A stretch of DNA of 21,307 nucleotides, from NCBI GenBank assembly GCA_021777285.1, contig JAJYDR010000023.1, positions 1 through 21,307 of the forward strand, given 5' to 3'. The notes beneath the pieces were generated by a model. That model saw nothing but the letters and a program-made list of their open reading frames with translations, was not told the origin of the DNA and ran no database searches. This document shows, piece after piece, positions 13,691 to 20,678 of this stretch. A program made the translations under genes and the position numbers. Source of the stretch: Actinomycetes bacterium. Its GTDB lineage: Bacteria > Actinomycetota > Acidimicrobiia > Acidimicrobiales > RAAP-2. How positions within the stretch are numbered: the first letter of the stretch is position 1; every line of letters starts with the position of its first letter.

Positions 13691-13996
13691 ATGCCACCAG
13701 ACGCACCACAACCGGGTTTCGGCGGACCCTTCTTCGACGGTGGGATGCACCAGGGCCTTGGACTGCGTGGCGGGCTCTTCCTCGTCTTCCTCGCCATCTT
13801 GCTGATCGTGGCGATCGCCGCGTTGCTGCTCTCGATGTCCCGGCGTCGCGACGGGTCGCGTCGCGACGTGGATGACGGTCGTGGATCGACGAATCCGAGC
13901 AGTGCGCTGGGGATCCTTGACGAACGGCTCGCACGCGGCGACATCGACGTCGATGAGTACACGAGTCGGCGTAACGTCTTGTCGGGTCGGGTGTAA
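13691..13996 (+). CDS. small membrane protein with a C-terminal SHOCT domain
   Basis: A protein of 101 residues. A Gly/Pro/Phe-rich N-terminus (about 1-27) is followed by one transmembrane helix (LFLVFLAILLIVAIAALLL, about 33-51), a charged linker, and ALGILDERLARGDIDVDEYTSRRNVL, the SHOCT (short C-terminal) motif. SHOCT helices are common at the ends of small actinobacterial membrane proteins and probably mediate oligomerisation; the precise role is unknown. I chose ATG at 13691; the frame is open upstream to 13610 but those residues look random. The Shine-Dalgarno is poor (GAGG about 12 nt away). Confidence 0.85.
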   Translation: MPPDAPQPGFGGPFFDGGMHQGLGLRGGLFLVFLAILLIVAIAALLLSMSRRRDGSRRDVDDGRGSTNPSSALGILDERLARGDIDVDEYTSRRNVLSGRV

Positions 13997-14019
13997 TCGA
14001 GCACGTTCGCGGGCCAACG

Positions 14020-14045
14020 CTCGGTTGAGGATGCTCGCGACCGAG
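14020..14045 (+). terminator. hairpin after the SHOCT gene
   Basis: CTCGGTTG (14020-14027) pairs with CGACCGAG (14038-14045) through 8 bp including one G-T pair, around a 10-nt loop, 23 nt after the SHOCT stop. There is no T-run, so terminator function is only possible. Confidence 0.3.
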
Positions 14046-14133
14046 ACTCGACACGGTGCGACGGGTCCACTACGCTGGCGCGACGGTTGGTCGAGCCGCG
14101 AAGGGTGGCGACGACGCGTTCATGGGGGGCAAC

Positions 14134-14937
14134 ATGAAGTTGAGAAGTCCACGACGTTCGATGATGACGAGAGCTGGTGTGATCGTCGCACTCGCTGCGA
14201 TGACGGGAGCCGTGCCGTTGGCGTCGCCCGCGGGGGCGGCTACGTACACCTATTCAGCAACTGGCTACGATGCGTCTTATCCGCAGGGTTCGTCGACGCC
14301 TCCCTCGAACACGAGTTTCGCCATCATCGGCGTGACCCACGGTCGACCGTTCACCACGAACCCGTACGCGTCAACACAGTGGTCCGCTGCGAATAACGAC
14401 ACTTCGACGACGCCGTCGTCGCTGTACTTCAACACTGGCTACGCCCTGGCGTACGCGAAGTCCGACACCACCAACTGCAAGTCCAGTTCACAAATGTTTC
14501 AACCGACTGGTGTATCGGGGCACACGCTCTCGGCACTGCAGGCTGCCTGGGCTATCGGTTGCAGCGAGGCCGCCTGGGCAGTGAGTAGTGAGCCGGGCAC
14601 GCCGGCGATGTGGTGGGCTGACGTCGAGACCGGCAACAGCTGGTCGACCAACGCCGCACTCAACCAGGCCACGATCACCGGCATGGTCCAGGAGATGTCG
14701 AGCACGAACATCCCGGTTGGTGTCTATTCCACGCCCTCGATGTGGGCGTCGATTACTGGATCGGGATTCGTCGTCTCCGGCGTGGCCGGTGACTGGCAGG
14801 CGGGCTTGAAGACGTGTTCCTCGACAACGTCAGGCTTCACCTTGTCTGCGTCGGACACGCACGCGCCGCTATTGCTCGCCCAGTACGGTACGGTCAATTC
14901 CGGTGGCACCACCTACGACACGGACTTGGCCTGCTAA
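14134..14937 (+). CDS. secreted glycoside-hydrolase-like protein (GH25 / DUF1906-like TIM barrel)
   Basis: About 267 residues. The signal peptide is clear: KLRSPRRSMMTR then a hydrophobic core and a cleavage-like PAGAA at about 32-36. The mature protein begins TYTYSATGYDASYPQ. It has SFAIIGVTHGRPF (strand 1), a central MWWADVETGNSW with Asp163 and Glu165 placed like the DxE catalytic pair of GH25-like enzymes, a helix NQATITGMVQEM, then IPVGVYSTPSMWASITG and a closing LLAQYG...YDTDLA strand. Residues and order fit a lysozyme-like or Rv2525c/DUF1906-like barrel, so a peptidoglycan or cell-wall role is plausible but inferred. ATG at 14134 has GGGGGGC 4 nt upstream; an ATG at 14122 is in frame but would include that site. 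Four cysteines suggest disulfides. Confidence 0.8.
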   Translation: MKLRSPRRSMMTRAGVIVALAAMTGAVPLASPAGAATYTYSATGYDASYPQGSSTPPSNTSFAIIGVTHGRPFTTNPYASTQWSAANNDTSTTPSSLYFNTGYALAYAKSDTTNCKSSSQMFQPTGVSGHTLSALQAAWAIGCSEAAWAVSSEPGTPAMWWADVETGNSWSTNAALNQATITGMVQEMSSTNIPVGVYSTPSMWASITGSGFVVSGVAGDWQAGLKTCSSTTSGFTLSASDTHAPLLLAQYGTVNSGGTTYDTDLAC

Positions 14938-14986
14938 TACCGGTGGTCAATCGAAATAACTGACCGTGATCGGACCAATGCTCAAT

Positions 14987-15006
14987 GCCACCGACCGGAC
15001 GGTGGC
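14987..15006. terminator. hairpin between convergent genes, possible bidirectional terminator
   Basis: GCCACCG (14987-14993), loop ACCGGA, CGGTGGC (15000-15006): a 7-bp perfect stem in the 78-nt gap between the glycosidase-like gene (+) and the exporter operon (-). An overlapping alternative stem is GGACGG-TGG-CCGTCC (14997-15011). No T-run on either strand. Confidence 0.4.
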
Positions 15007-15015
15007 CGTCCCGTC

Positions 15016-15804
15016 TCAGGGTACGAGGATGCGGCGAAAACGATTGGCCGCGACGCGCAACCCGACGAGGGCGAGCACGGCGAGATAGGCCACGCGCCCG
15101 AGCATCACCCACTGGAACACGCCGAAGGACAGACCGCGCAGTAGTGCGGCGGACTGATAGAGCGGCGAGATGGCGACGATGGCGCCGAGCCAGTGTGGGT
15201 AGAGCGAGATCGGAAAGAACGTCGCGGAGAAGAGGAAAATCGGCAACTGGACGAGGGTGACCAGGTCGAAGTCCTGCCAGGAGCGGACGTAGGTGCAGGC
15301 AGCCAGCCCCATCGCGCTGAAGGTGAGGCTCGTGAGGATCGCCGCGGGCCAGCACAGCACGACCCAGGCGCTGCCGGCGTCGCCGAGCAGCACCATGCAG
15401 ACGATGAAGGAGGCGCCGTAGGCGCCGGCGCGCGCGAGGGCCCACCAAACCTCACCGAGTGCGACGTCGGTCACGTCGAGCGGCGTCGAGAGTATCGCGT
15501 CGTAGGAGTGGGAGATCTTCAGTCGGAAGAACGTGTTGAAGATCGTGTCAATCATCGCACCGTTCATCGCCGACGTCGCCAGCATCCCGGGCGCGACGAA
15601 CGTCGCGTAGCTCACGAGGCGGCCACCGAGCGGTAGTGGACCGACGAGGTGGTTGAGCCCGATGCCGATGCTGAGCAGGTAGAAGAGTGGCTCGAAGAAA
15701 CCCGAGATCAACATCACCCACTGCGACCGGTAGACCGTCAGGTTCCGTTCAAAGACCCGCAGGGACCTTCGAGAACCGAACCGGGGCAGCGTCCGGGTGA
15801 GCAC
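15016..15804 (-). CDS. ABC-2 type exporter permease (second permease)
   Basis: A protein of 262 residues with six predicted transmembrane segments in the ABC-2 layout. The cytoplasmic N-terminus (RTLPRFGSRRSLRVFERNLTVYRSQW in part) leads to GFFEPLFYLLSIGIGL. The family signature is near the C-terminal half: LFSATFFPISLYPHWLGAIVAISPLYQSAALLRG in part. It is a paralogue of the neighbouring permease, matching at LFSATF-P---YP---------PLY--------. Together with that permease and the ATPase it would form a NodIJ/daunorubicin-exporter-like complex. The GTG start at 15804 shares one base with the TAG stop of the upstream permease gene, so translation is probably coupled. Substrate unknown. Confidence 0.9.
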   Translation of the reverse strand: MLTRTLPRFGSRRSLRVFERNLTVYRSQWVMLISGFFEPLFYLLSIGIGLNHLVGPLPLGGRLVSYATFVAPGMLATSAMNGAMIDTIFNTFFRLKISHSYDAILSTPLDVTDVALGEVWWALARAGAYGASFIVCMVLLGDAGSAWVVLCWPAAILTSLTFSAMGLAACTYVRSWQDFDLVTLVQLPIFLFSATFFPISLYPHWLGAIVAISPLYQSAALLRGLSFGVFQWVMLGRVAYLAVLALVGLRVAANRFRRILVP

Positions 15805-16607
15805 TAGTCCACCAACCGGCGTCGCAGGGTCCGTCGGCCCCAGAGGACGCCGGCGACGGCCATCGCGACGAGCATCGTCAGGTGTCCGAGGGTGGGTAGC
15901 ATCGGCCACTCGCCGAAGGCGGCCGAACGCGCGAGGGCGACCCCGTGATAGAGCGGGACGATCTGCACCACGGGGCGTAGGTAGCCGGGGTAGGCGTTGA
16001 CGGGATAGAACGTCGCCGAGAAGAGAAACATCGGGACGATCGCGAAGCGGTAGATGGCGACGAATGACGCGTCGGACTGGACTGCGGCGGCGTAGGCGAC
16101 GAACGGTGCGGCGAAGGCCAAGGTGATGAGGCCGCCGATGAGCGGGAGCGTGAGGCTCCACCACGACTGGAGCGCGCCGAAGGCCGCGATCACGATCGTG
16201 TAGACGACCCCGGTCGCGACCGCCCTCGTCACGACCCACGAGAGTTTGCCCACGAGGATGTCGATCGGTTCGAGTGGCGTGGCGACGGCGGCGTGGTAGG
16301 ACCGGACCCACTTCACGGCGGCCAGCACCGGCCAGAGCGACTCGCCTTCGCCGAGCTGCATGGTCGTGGTGGCGAGCAGGCTCGGCGCGATGAAGTGCAG
16401 GTAGGTCTGGCCGTCGACCAGTCCCGTGTGGGCCGACACGAGGTGCCCGACGCCGACGCCGAGAGCGGCGAGGTAGAAGATGGGGAACAGGACGGTACTC
16501 GCCACGGACCCACGCCAGGTCTGGGCGTAGTACGTCGCGTGGTACCACCAACTACGGCGCCACCTCGACCAGCCGAGTTGGGTGTCGGTCCGGGTCGCCA
16601 CGATCAA
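15804..16607 (-). CDS. ABC-2 type exporter permease (first permease)
   Basis: A protein of 267 residues with six predicted transmembrane segments. The N-terminal WRRSWWYHATYYAQTWRGS is amphipathic and cytoplasmic, then SVASTVLFPIFYLAALGVGVG. The ABC-2 motif region reads MFLFSATFYPVNAYPGYLRPVV and PLYHGVALARS. YLHFIAPSLLATTTMQLGEGE corresponds to FAPGMLATSAMNGAM of the second permease. The TTG start at 16607 overlaps the TGA stop of the ATPase gene (TTGA); a GTG two codons later is an alternative. The two permeases together provide the 12 transmembrane segments of the exporter. Substrate cannot be deduced. Confidence 0.9.
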   Translation of the reverse strand: MIVATRTDTQLGWSRWRRSWWYHATYYAQTWRGSVASTVLFPIFYLAALGVGVGHLVSAHTGLVDGQTYLHFIAPSLLATTTMQLGEGESLWPVLAAVKWVRSYHAAVATPLEPIDILVGKLSWVVTRAVATGVVYTIVIAAFGALQSWWSLTLPLIGGLITLAFAAPFVAYAAAVQSDASFVAIYRFAIVPMFLFSATFYPVNAYPGYLRPVVQIVPLYHGVALARSAAFGEWPMLPTLGHLTMLVAMAVAGVLWGRRTLRRRLVD

Positions 16608-17530
16608 TCCACCAGGGTCCGGCCCGTGAGGCGTAAGAAGACGTCCTCGAGCGAGCTGCGCCGAACGAGGGCGCTCATGGGCGTGATCTGTTGCTCGTGG
16701 ATCCGTCGCAAGGTCTCGTCACCCTCGTCCACGTAGAGCAAGACCCGGTCGGGCAGCACCTCTAGGCGCTGGGCGAACGGTGCGAGTCGGTCGTGGTAGC
16801 CGTCGTGGGAGTCGGTGTTGAAGCGAAGCTCGACGACTTCTCGGGTGGAGTGATGGGTGATCAGTTCCCGAGGCGTGCCCGAGGCCACGATCGTGCCGTG
16901 GTCCATCACGACGAGCCGATCGCACAACTGCTCGGCCTCGTCCATGTAGTGCGTCGTGATGATCAACGTCACGCCCTCGCGCTTCAGCCGGTACAGCCGG
17001 TCCCAGAGCAGGTGACGCGCCTGAGGGTCGAGGCCGGTGGTTGGCTCGTCGAGGATCAGTATCTCGGGCTGGTTGATGAGCGCCCTCGCGATGGTGAGGC
17101 GGCGTTTCATCCCCCCCGAGAGATCCTCCACGCGATCGTCCGCCCGCTCGCTCAACTGGGTGAAGGCGAGGAGATCGGTCGCGCGTTCGCGCAGGATGGC
17201 CCGGGGAATATCGAAGTAGCGGCCGAACATCTCCAGGTTGAGCCGCACCGAGAGCTCGAGCTCGAGCGTGTCCTCCTGGGGGACGACGCCGATCCGTCCA
17301 CGAATCTCGGGCCCGTGGGTGCGCGGGTCGAGACCGAAGACGCTGAGCGACCCGGCGGTCGGTTGCGAGACCGCCGAGATCATCCGCATGGTGCTGGTCT
17401 TGCCCGCACCGTTGGGACCGAGGAAGCCGAAGCTCTCACCGGGGTCGACCGAGAAACTCACGCCGTCGACGGCGTTGAACTCACCGAACCGTTTGACGAG
17501 GTCACGGGCCTGCAGGATTGGTTCAGTCAT
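16604..17530 (-). CDS. ABC transporter ATP-binding protein (DrrA/NodI type)
   Basis: A protein of 308 residues. Walker A GPNGAGKTS (38-46), Q-loop VVPQED, signature DLSGGMKRRLTIARAL, Walker B ILILDEPTTGLD and H-loop TTHYMDEAE are all intact. LDPQARHLLWDRLYRLKREG is typical of DrrA/NodI ATPases that pair with ABC-2 permeases. The C-terminal 90 residues (from about 215) form the accessory domain of this subfamily. It is first of three overlapping genes. The ATG at 17530 has a weak GGTGG upstream; the frame is open to 17683 but that part is not protein-like. It energises export of an unknown compound, for instance a lipid, glycan or toxic molecule. Confidence 0.95.
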   Translation of the reverse strand: MTEPILQARDLVKRFGEFNAVDGVSFSVDPGESFGFLGPNGAGKTSTMRMISAVSQPTAGSLSVFGLDPRTHGPEIRGRIGVVPQEDTLELELSVRLNLEMFGRYFDIPRAILRERATDLLAFTQLSERADDRVEDLSGGMKRRLTIARALINQPEILILDEPTTGLDPQARHLLWDRLYRLKREGVTLIITTHYMDEAEQLCDRLVVMDHGTIVASGTPRELITHHSTREVVELRFNTDSHDGYHDRLAPFAQRLEVLPDRVLLYVDEGDETLRRIHEQQITPMSALVRRSSLEDVFLRLTGRTLVD

Positions 17531-17613
17531 TACGCCACCACCGCGAGGGTAGAGACCGGCCGCGCGACGAGCGTCGTGATCTCGTCCATGGTTACGTTCT
17601 CCCTCGTCGGTCG

Positions 17614-17640
17614 GGGCACCCGCAACGTTCGCGGGTGCTC
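17614..17640 (-). terminator. strong hairpin between the DUF2156 gene and the exporter operon
   Basis: GCACCCGC (17616-17623) and GCGGGTGC (17631-17638) form a perfect 8-bp stem around a 7-nt loop, extendable to 10 bp with a G-T and a G-C pair. It lies about 140 nt past the stop of the DUF2156 gene and about 84 nt before the ATPase start, both on the minus strand. It may be a U-less terminator of the first or a leader structure of the second. Confidence 0.45.
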
Positions 17641-17778
17641 GGTCGTGGTACCGACGGATCGCCGCGTCATCGACGCCGCTCACTCCGTGGTGGAACCATC
17701 GTAGGCACCACCGTGGTCAGCGTCTAGGGCCGTGACAGGTTTCTCGTCGGGAAACTCCGATGCTCGAGGGTCACCGAC

Positions 17779-18807
17779 TCAATCGATGGCGCGGGTCAAT
17801 ACGCGCACCAGTGAGCCGATCGCACGCGGCGTCACGAATCGGTGGGACCGTATGACGAAGACCGGCCACGTCTCGTCGGGGATGAACTTGGAGCGGAACT
17901 GGTTGATCCGGGCGAAGCGGTAGCGACGGTCAAAGTAGTTGAGCACCCGGTCGCCGAGCGGTCCGAGAGGGTGAGGCCGGTCCTCGACACCGTCGGGACG
18001 CCAGAATGGGAGTGTTCCGTTCGACGCCCAGGAGAACCCCTCCTCGCGGAAGGTGTCAAGGGCGAGAGCCATCGCGCCTTCGAGCGCCCCCCGAGGAGCG
18101 TTCGGGTCTCGCACGGGGTCCTGGAGATACCACGTCGAACGATTGACTGGCGTGCACGTGATTGACGCGACGACCCCGTTTGGGCCTTCGCAGACGAAGT
18201 AGCGACGGAGGTGGGCGAGCTCGGTGAACTCATTGCGAAGGAACGAGTCGGTCCGACGTTCGCGACGCTCCTGTTTCCAACGCTCCTCGATCCGCTGTAG
18301 TCCGTCGAAGTCCGTGCGCGAGACGAGTGGGTGCGCTTCACGCCAGGCGTAACCGAGCTTTGTCGCATGACTCCGGGCCCAGCGCACCTTCTGGCGGCGG
18401 CCGCCCTGGAGCGTCCAGTGGCGCAGATCAATGAGGCACTCCGTGCCAATCCAGGTGGCGTGCATGCCCAGGGCTACCGCCGCGTCGGCCGTCGTCTGGT
18501 TGACCGGCACCGCGAACAACTGCTTGTTCAGCGCTTGCGCGTGGCGATGCAGGCGGGCGAGCAGGTCGGCCTGTTGCGATTGCGTGGCCACCGGCGAGCG
18601 CCACGAGACGAGGCAGTGTCGGGCTTCGAGGAAAGCGACGAAGCCTGATCGGTCGTCGTTCCAGATCACCTGCCAGGGGTCGGGACCAAGGACGGTGAAG
18701 TGACCCGCCTCAGCCCCGTGGTGGCAGAGCACGGTGGTCAACTCGTCGCCGACCAGCGCCGCCCAGGTGACCGAGGGATCGGGGTCCGCTCTCCGGCGTA
18801 ACCGCAT
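17779..18807 (-). CDS. DUF2156 / MprF C-terminal-like acyl(aminoacyl)transferase
   Basis: About 342 residues in the double-GNAT layout of the C-terminal domain of lysylphosphatidylglycerol synthases. WTLQGGRRQKVRWARSHATKLG (about 131-152) is the usual basic segment. RIEERWKQERRERRTDSFLRNEF, the central GVVASITCTPVNRSTWYLQDPVRDP, and LEGAMALALDTFREEGFSWASNGTLPF follow, each cited in part. The end is LNYFDRRYRFARINQFRSKF, also typical. It lacks the large N-terminal flippase of full MprF. It would transfer an aminoacyl group to a lipid or other acceptor, but substrate is unknown. The ATG at 18807 has GGGAGG 3-4 nt upstream. It precedes the ABC exporter operon on the same strand but a hairpin intervenes. 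Confidence 0.8.
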   Translation of the reverse strand: MRLRRRADPDPSVTWAALVGDELTTVLCHHGAEAGHFTVLGPDPWQVIWNDDRSGFVAFLEARHCLVSWRSPVATQSQQADLLARLHRHAQALNKQLFAVPVNQTTADAAVALGMHATWIGTECLIDLRHWTLQGGRRQKVRWARSHATKLGYAWREAHPLVSRTDFDGLQRIEERWKQERRERRTDSFLRNEFTELAHLRRYFVCEGPNGVVASITCTPVNRSTWYLQDPVRDPNAPRGALEGAMALALDTFREEGFSWASNGTLPFWRPDGVEDRPHPLGPLGDRVLNYFDRRYRFARINQFRSKFIPDETWPVFVIRSHRFVTPRAIGSLVRVLTRAID

Positions 18808-19063
18808 TGACCTCCCGTCCCTCGTCGTGGTGCGTGTCGGACAGGCTCCGAGGTCGTGACGACTCAACGCACCAACGCCCCAACCGGTCTCGTATGTACC
18901 GTACCGCGACGACGGTCGGGTTCGAGGCGACAACCAGGTGGACCAAGCCGCCGGTGGTGCCTCGAAGCGACGGGAACGTTGCGGGACGGGTGCGTTCGGG
19001 GTTCGGACGCTATGGGGCCGGCACCGCTCGCTCGGCGCATCGAAGGCGTGTTCGTCGGTCTCG

Positions 19064-20341
19064 TTAGTCGGTTGGCTCGGGTTCGATTGGCGTAACGGCG
19101 CGCGACACCGACTCCTCCTCGGGGGGATGGTGTCGGAAAAAGCCCCAGAACGTCAACGCGTTCGCCATCTGCAGGACCGCCGCTATCTCGAAGGGTATGA
19201 GTAGGTCGGCTTCGGCGAAGAGGTAGCCCGTGAGCAGCGGGCTGATGGACATCGCGACTTGGCTCGGCAGGTTGGACAGCGCGGTGACCGAGGCGCGCTC
19301 GTTCTCGTCGGCCAACCCGACGACGTAGGACTGGCGCAGGGGCAGGCCGATCCGTTGGACCAGCATCCGTACGAGGAACCACGAGCCCGCCACCGTGAAG
19401 TTCGGTGACAGGACCATCGGGATGATGAGCAGGGACTGGAGAACGCGTACGACGCTGACGGTACGAACCAGACCCCAGCGGCGTGCCCACGCGGCCGCCG
19501 AGAGACTCGAGGCCATGGTGGCCACGTTGATGACGGCGAACAGGACACCGACCTCCGCCGGGCCGACGCCGAAGCGTCGGTAGAACCAGTAGGTGATGAA
19601 TGGCCCGAACATGCCGATGGCGGCGCCGTTCAAGGTGTTCGTCACCCAGAGTCGATAGAGGAGCCACCGCGAACGTTGGGGGAACCGTGGCCGCAGATGG
19701 TGGCCGGCGAATCGCGGCCGTCGCTCCTCGTGCAGGGCCAGGGCGATCAAGCCTGCAGCCACCGAGACGGCGGTGATCATCAGGAATGCCACTCGAAAGA
19801 CACCGATGGCGGCGCTCGCGTGAATGCGGCTCGTGGGTACGAGGAGGGCGAGTAGTCCGCCGATCGTGGCGCCCACCGAGGAGGAGAACGTCAGTCGACC
19901 GAAGACGGCGTTGCGATGACGAGGCTCAACCCGCTCGGTCACGTAGGCCGACTCGGCTGGCTGGTACGGGCCGACCGATCCCGCCCCCGCCCCCGCTCCG
20001 CGCCCGAAGCTACCAATCGCCCCGGCGAGGAACAGGATCGCGTGTGACGTGGTCACTGCGAACAACACGCCTGCGACGGCGGTGAAGAGGGGGACGACGA
20101 CGAGGAACGTTCGCCGTCCGACGCGATCTGAGACGGTGCCGATGCCCGTGGACAACAGTGCCGATGCAGCCGCGACGACCAAGATGTAGACCGACAGTTC
20201 AACGGCGCCGAAACCCACTAAGGCGAGGTAGATCGGGGTGACGACACCGGCGAGTGCCCGGCCGATGCTCATGAAGACTCGGGCTACGACGACGATTTCA
20301 ACGTCACGGTTTGACCAGTGGGGTCGTCCACGTCGCATCAT
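19064..20341 (-). CDS. MFS transporter
   Basis: A protein of 425 residues with about 12 hydrophobic segments. Motif A between TM2 and TM3 reads GTVSDRVGRRTFLVVVP (about 66-82). A Gly/Ala-rich TM4 region (GSFGRGAGAGAGSVGPYQPAESAYV) is unusual in its small-residue density. A long central loop (HEERRPRFAGHHLRPRF) separates the two six-helix halves. The C-terminal tail is acidic (PPEEESVSRAVTPIEPEPTD). It is probably a proton-driven exporter, but substrate is unknown. ATG codons at 20341 and 20338 are both possible. It stands alone; a TAAAAT box lies about 79 nt upstream. Confidence 0.9.
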   Translation of the reverse strand: MMRRGRPHWSNRDVEIVVVARVFMSIGRALAGVVTPIYLALVGFGAVELSVYILVVAAASALLSTGIGTVSDRVGRRTFLVVVPLFTAVAGVLFAVTTSHAILFLAGAIGSFGRGAGAGAGSVGPYQPAESAYVTERVEPRHRNAVFGRLTFSSSVGATIGGLLALLVPTSRIHASAAIGVFRVAFLMITAVSVAAGLIALALHEERRPRFAGHHLRPRFPQRSRWLLYRLWVTNTLNGAAIGMFGPFITYWFYRRFGVGPAEVGVLFAVINVATMASSLSAAAWARRWGLVRTVSVVRVLQSLLIIPMVLSPNFTVAGSWFLVRMLVQRIGLPLRQSYVVGLADENERASVTALSNLPSQVAMSISPLLTGYLFAEADLLIPFEIAAVLQMANALTFWGFFRHHPPEEESVSRAVTPIEPEPTD

Positions 20342-20678
20342 CTTGCCAGCGACTAGCGACGTCGTGGCGGGGATATCCTCGGCGGGTCCAGGTGGTGGTT
20401 GTTCGGTGGCGACCAGGTGATTTTACCCGCTCTACCTATCTGGACTGCTGGTCACGGCGTTGCGGTCGATTGAGCAGCTTGGGAATCGGTGTACCTTCGA
20501 CGAGTACCCTCCGGGCGTGACACGAACGAGTCGAGTCAATCAGACTGGCTGCGCGGTGCGGTTTATCGATTTCGCCAATCGAGGCCGAGGACCGTTGGGG
20601 CGCGTAAGCCTTCGGGCGATCACCGATAGCGGGCGTATTCGTGGGAGTCGACCGTCGAACACCCGAGGCGTCACTGAG
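20342..20678. other. 337-nt gap between the MFS gene and the MIP gene
   Basis: No gene can be assigned. Several frames stay open on both strands but none resembles a family I know; one (20460-20768, +) runs about 90 nt into the 3' end of the MIP gene. Base composition looks lower in GC than the flanks by eye. It contains the TAAAAT box at 20420-20425 and the near-symmetric GTACCTTCGACGAGTAC at about 20500. Confidence 0.5.
20420..20425 (-). promoter_or_regulatory. putative -10 box (TAAAAT) of the MFS gene
   Basis: On the minus strand TAAAAT is a 5/6 match to TATAAT and lies about 79 nt before the MFS start. No good -35 is seen at the expected distance. Confidence 0.3.

Noticed and set aside
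13665..13695. GGTTCGAAC resembling a tRNA T-loop
   Set aside because: No 5-bp T stem around it, and no acceptor or anticodon arm upstream; it lies directly before the SHOCT start.
15016..16551. Minus-strand open frame of 511 codons joining both permease regions
   Set aside because: Its first half is Arg/Pro/His-rich and lies in the wrong frame across the first permease; only the part from the GTG at 15804 is a real protein.
16793..17704. Long plus-strand open frame of about 300 codons
   Set aside because: It is antisense to the ABC ATPase, whose Walker, signature and H-loop motifs are intact; the antisense product resembles no protein.
18905..18935. GGTTCGAGGCGAC resembling a T arm
   Set aside because: Only 4 of 5 stem pairs, and no matching 5' acceptor strand about 65 nt upstream.
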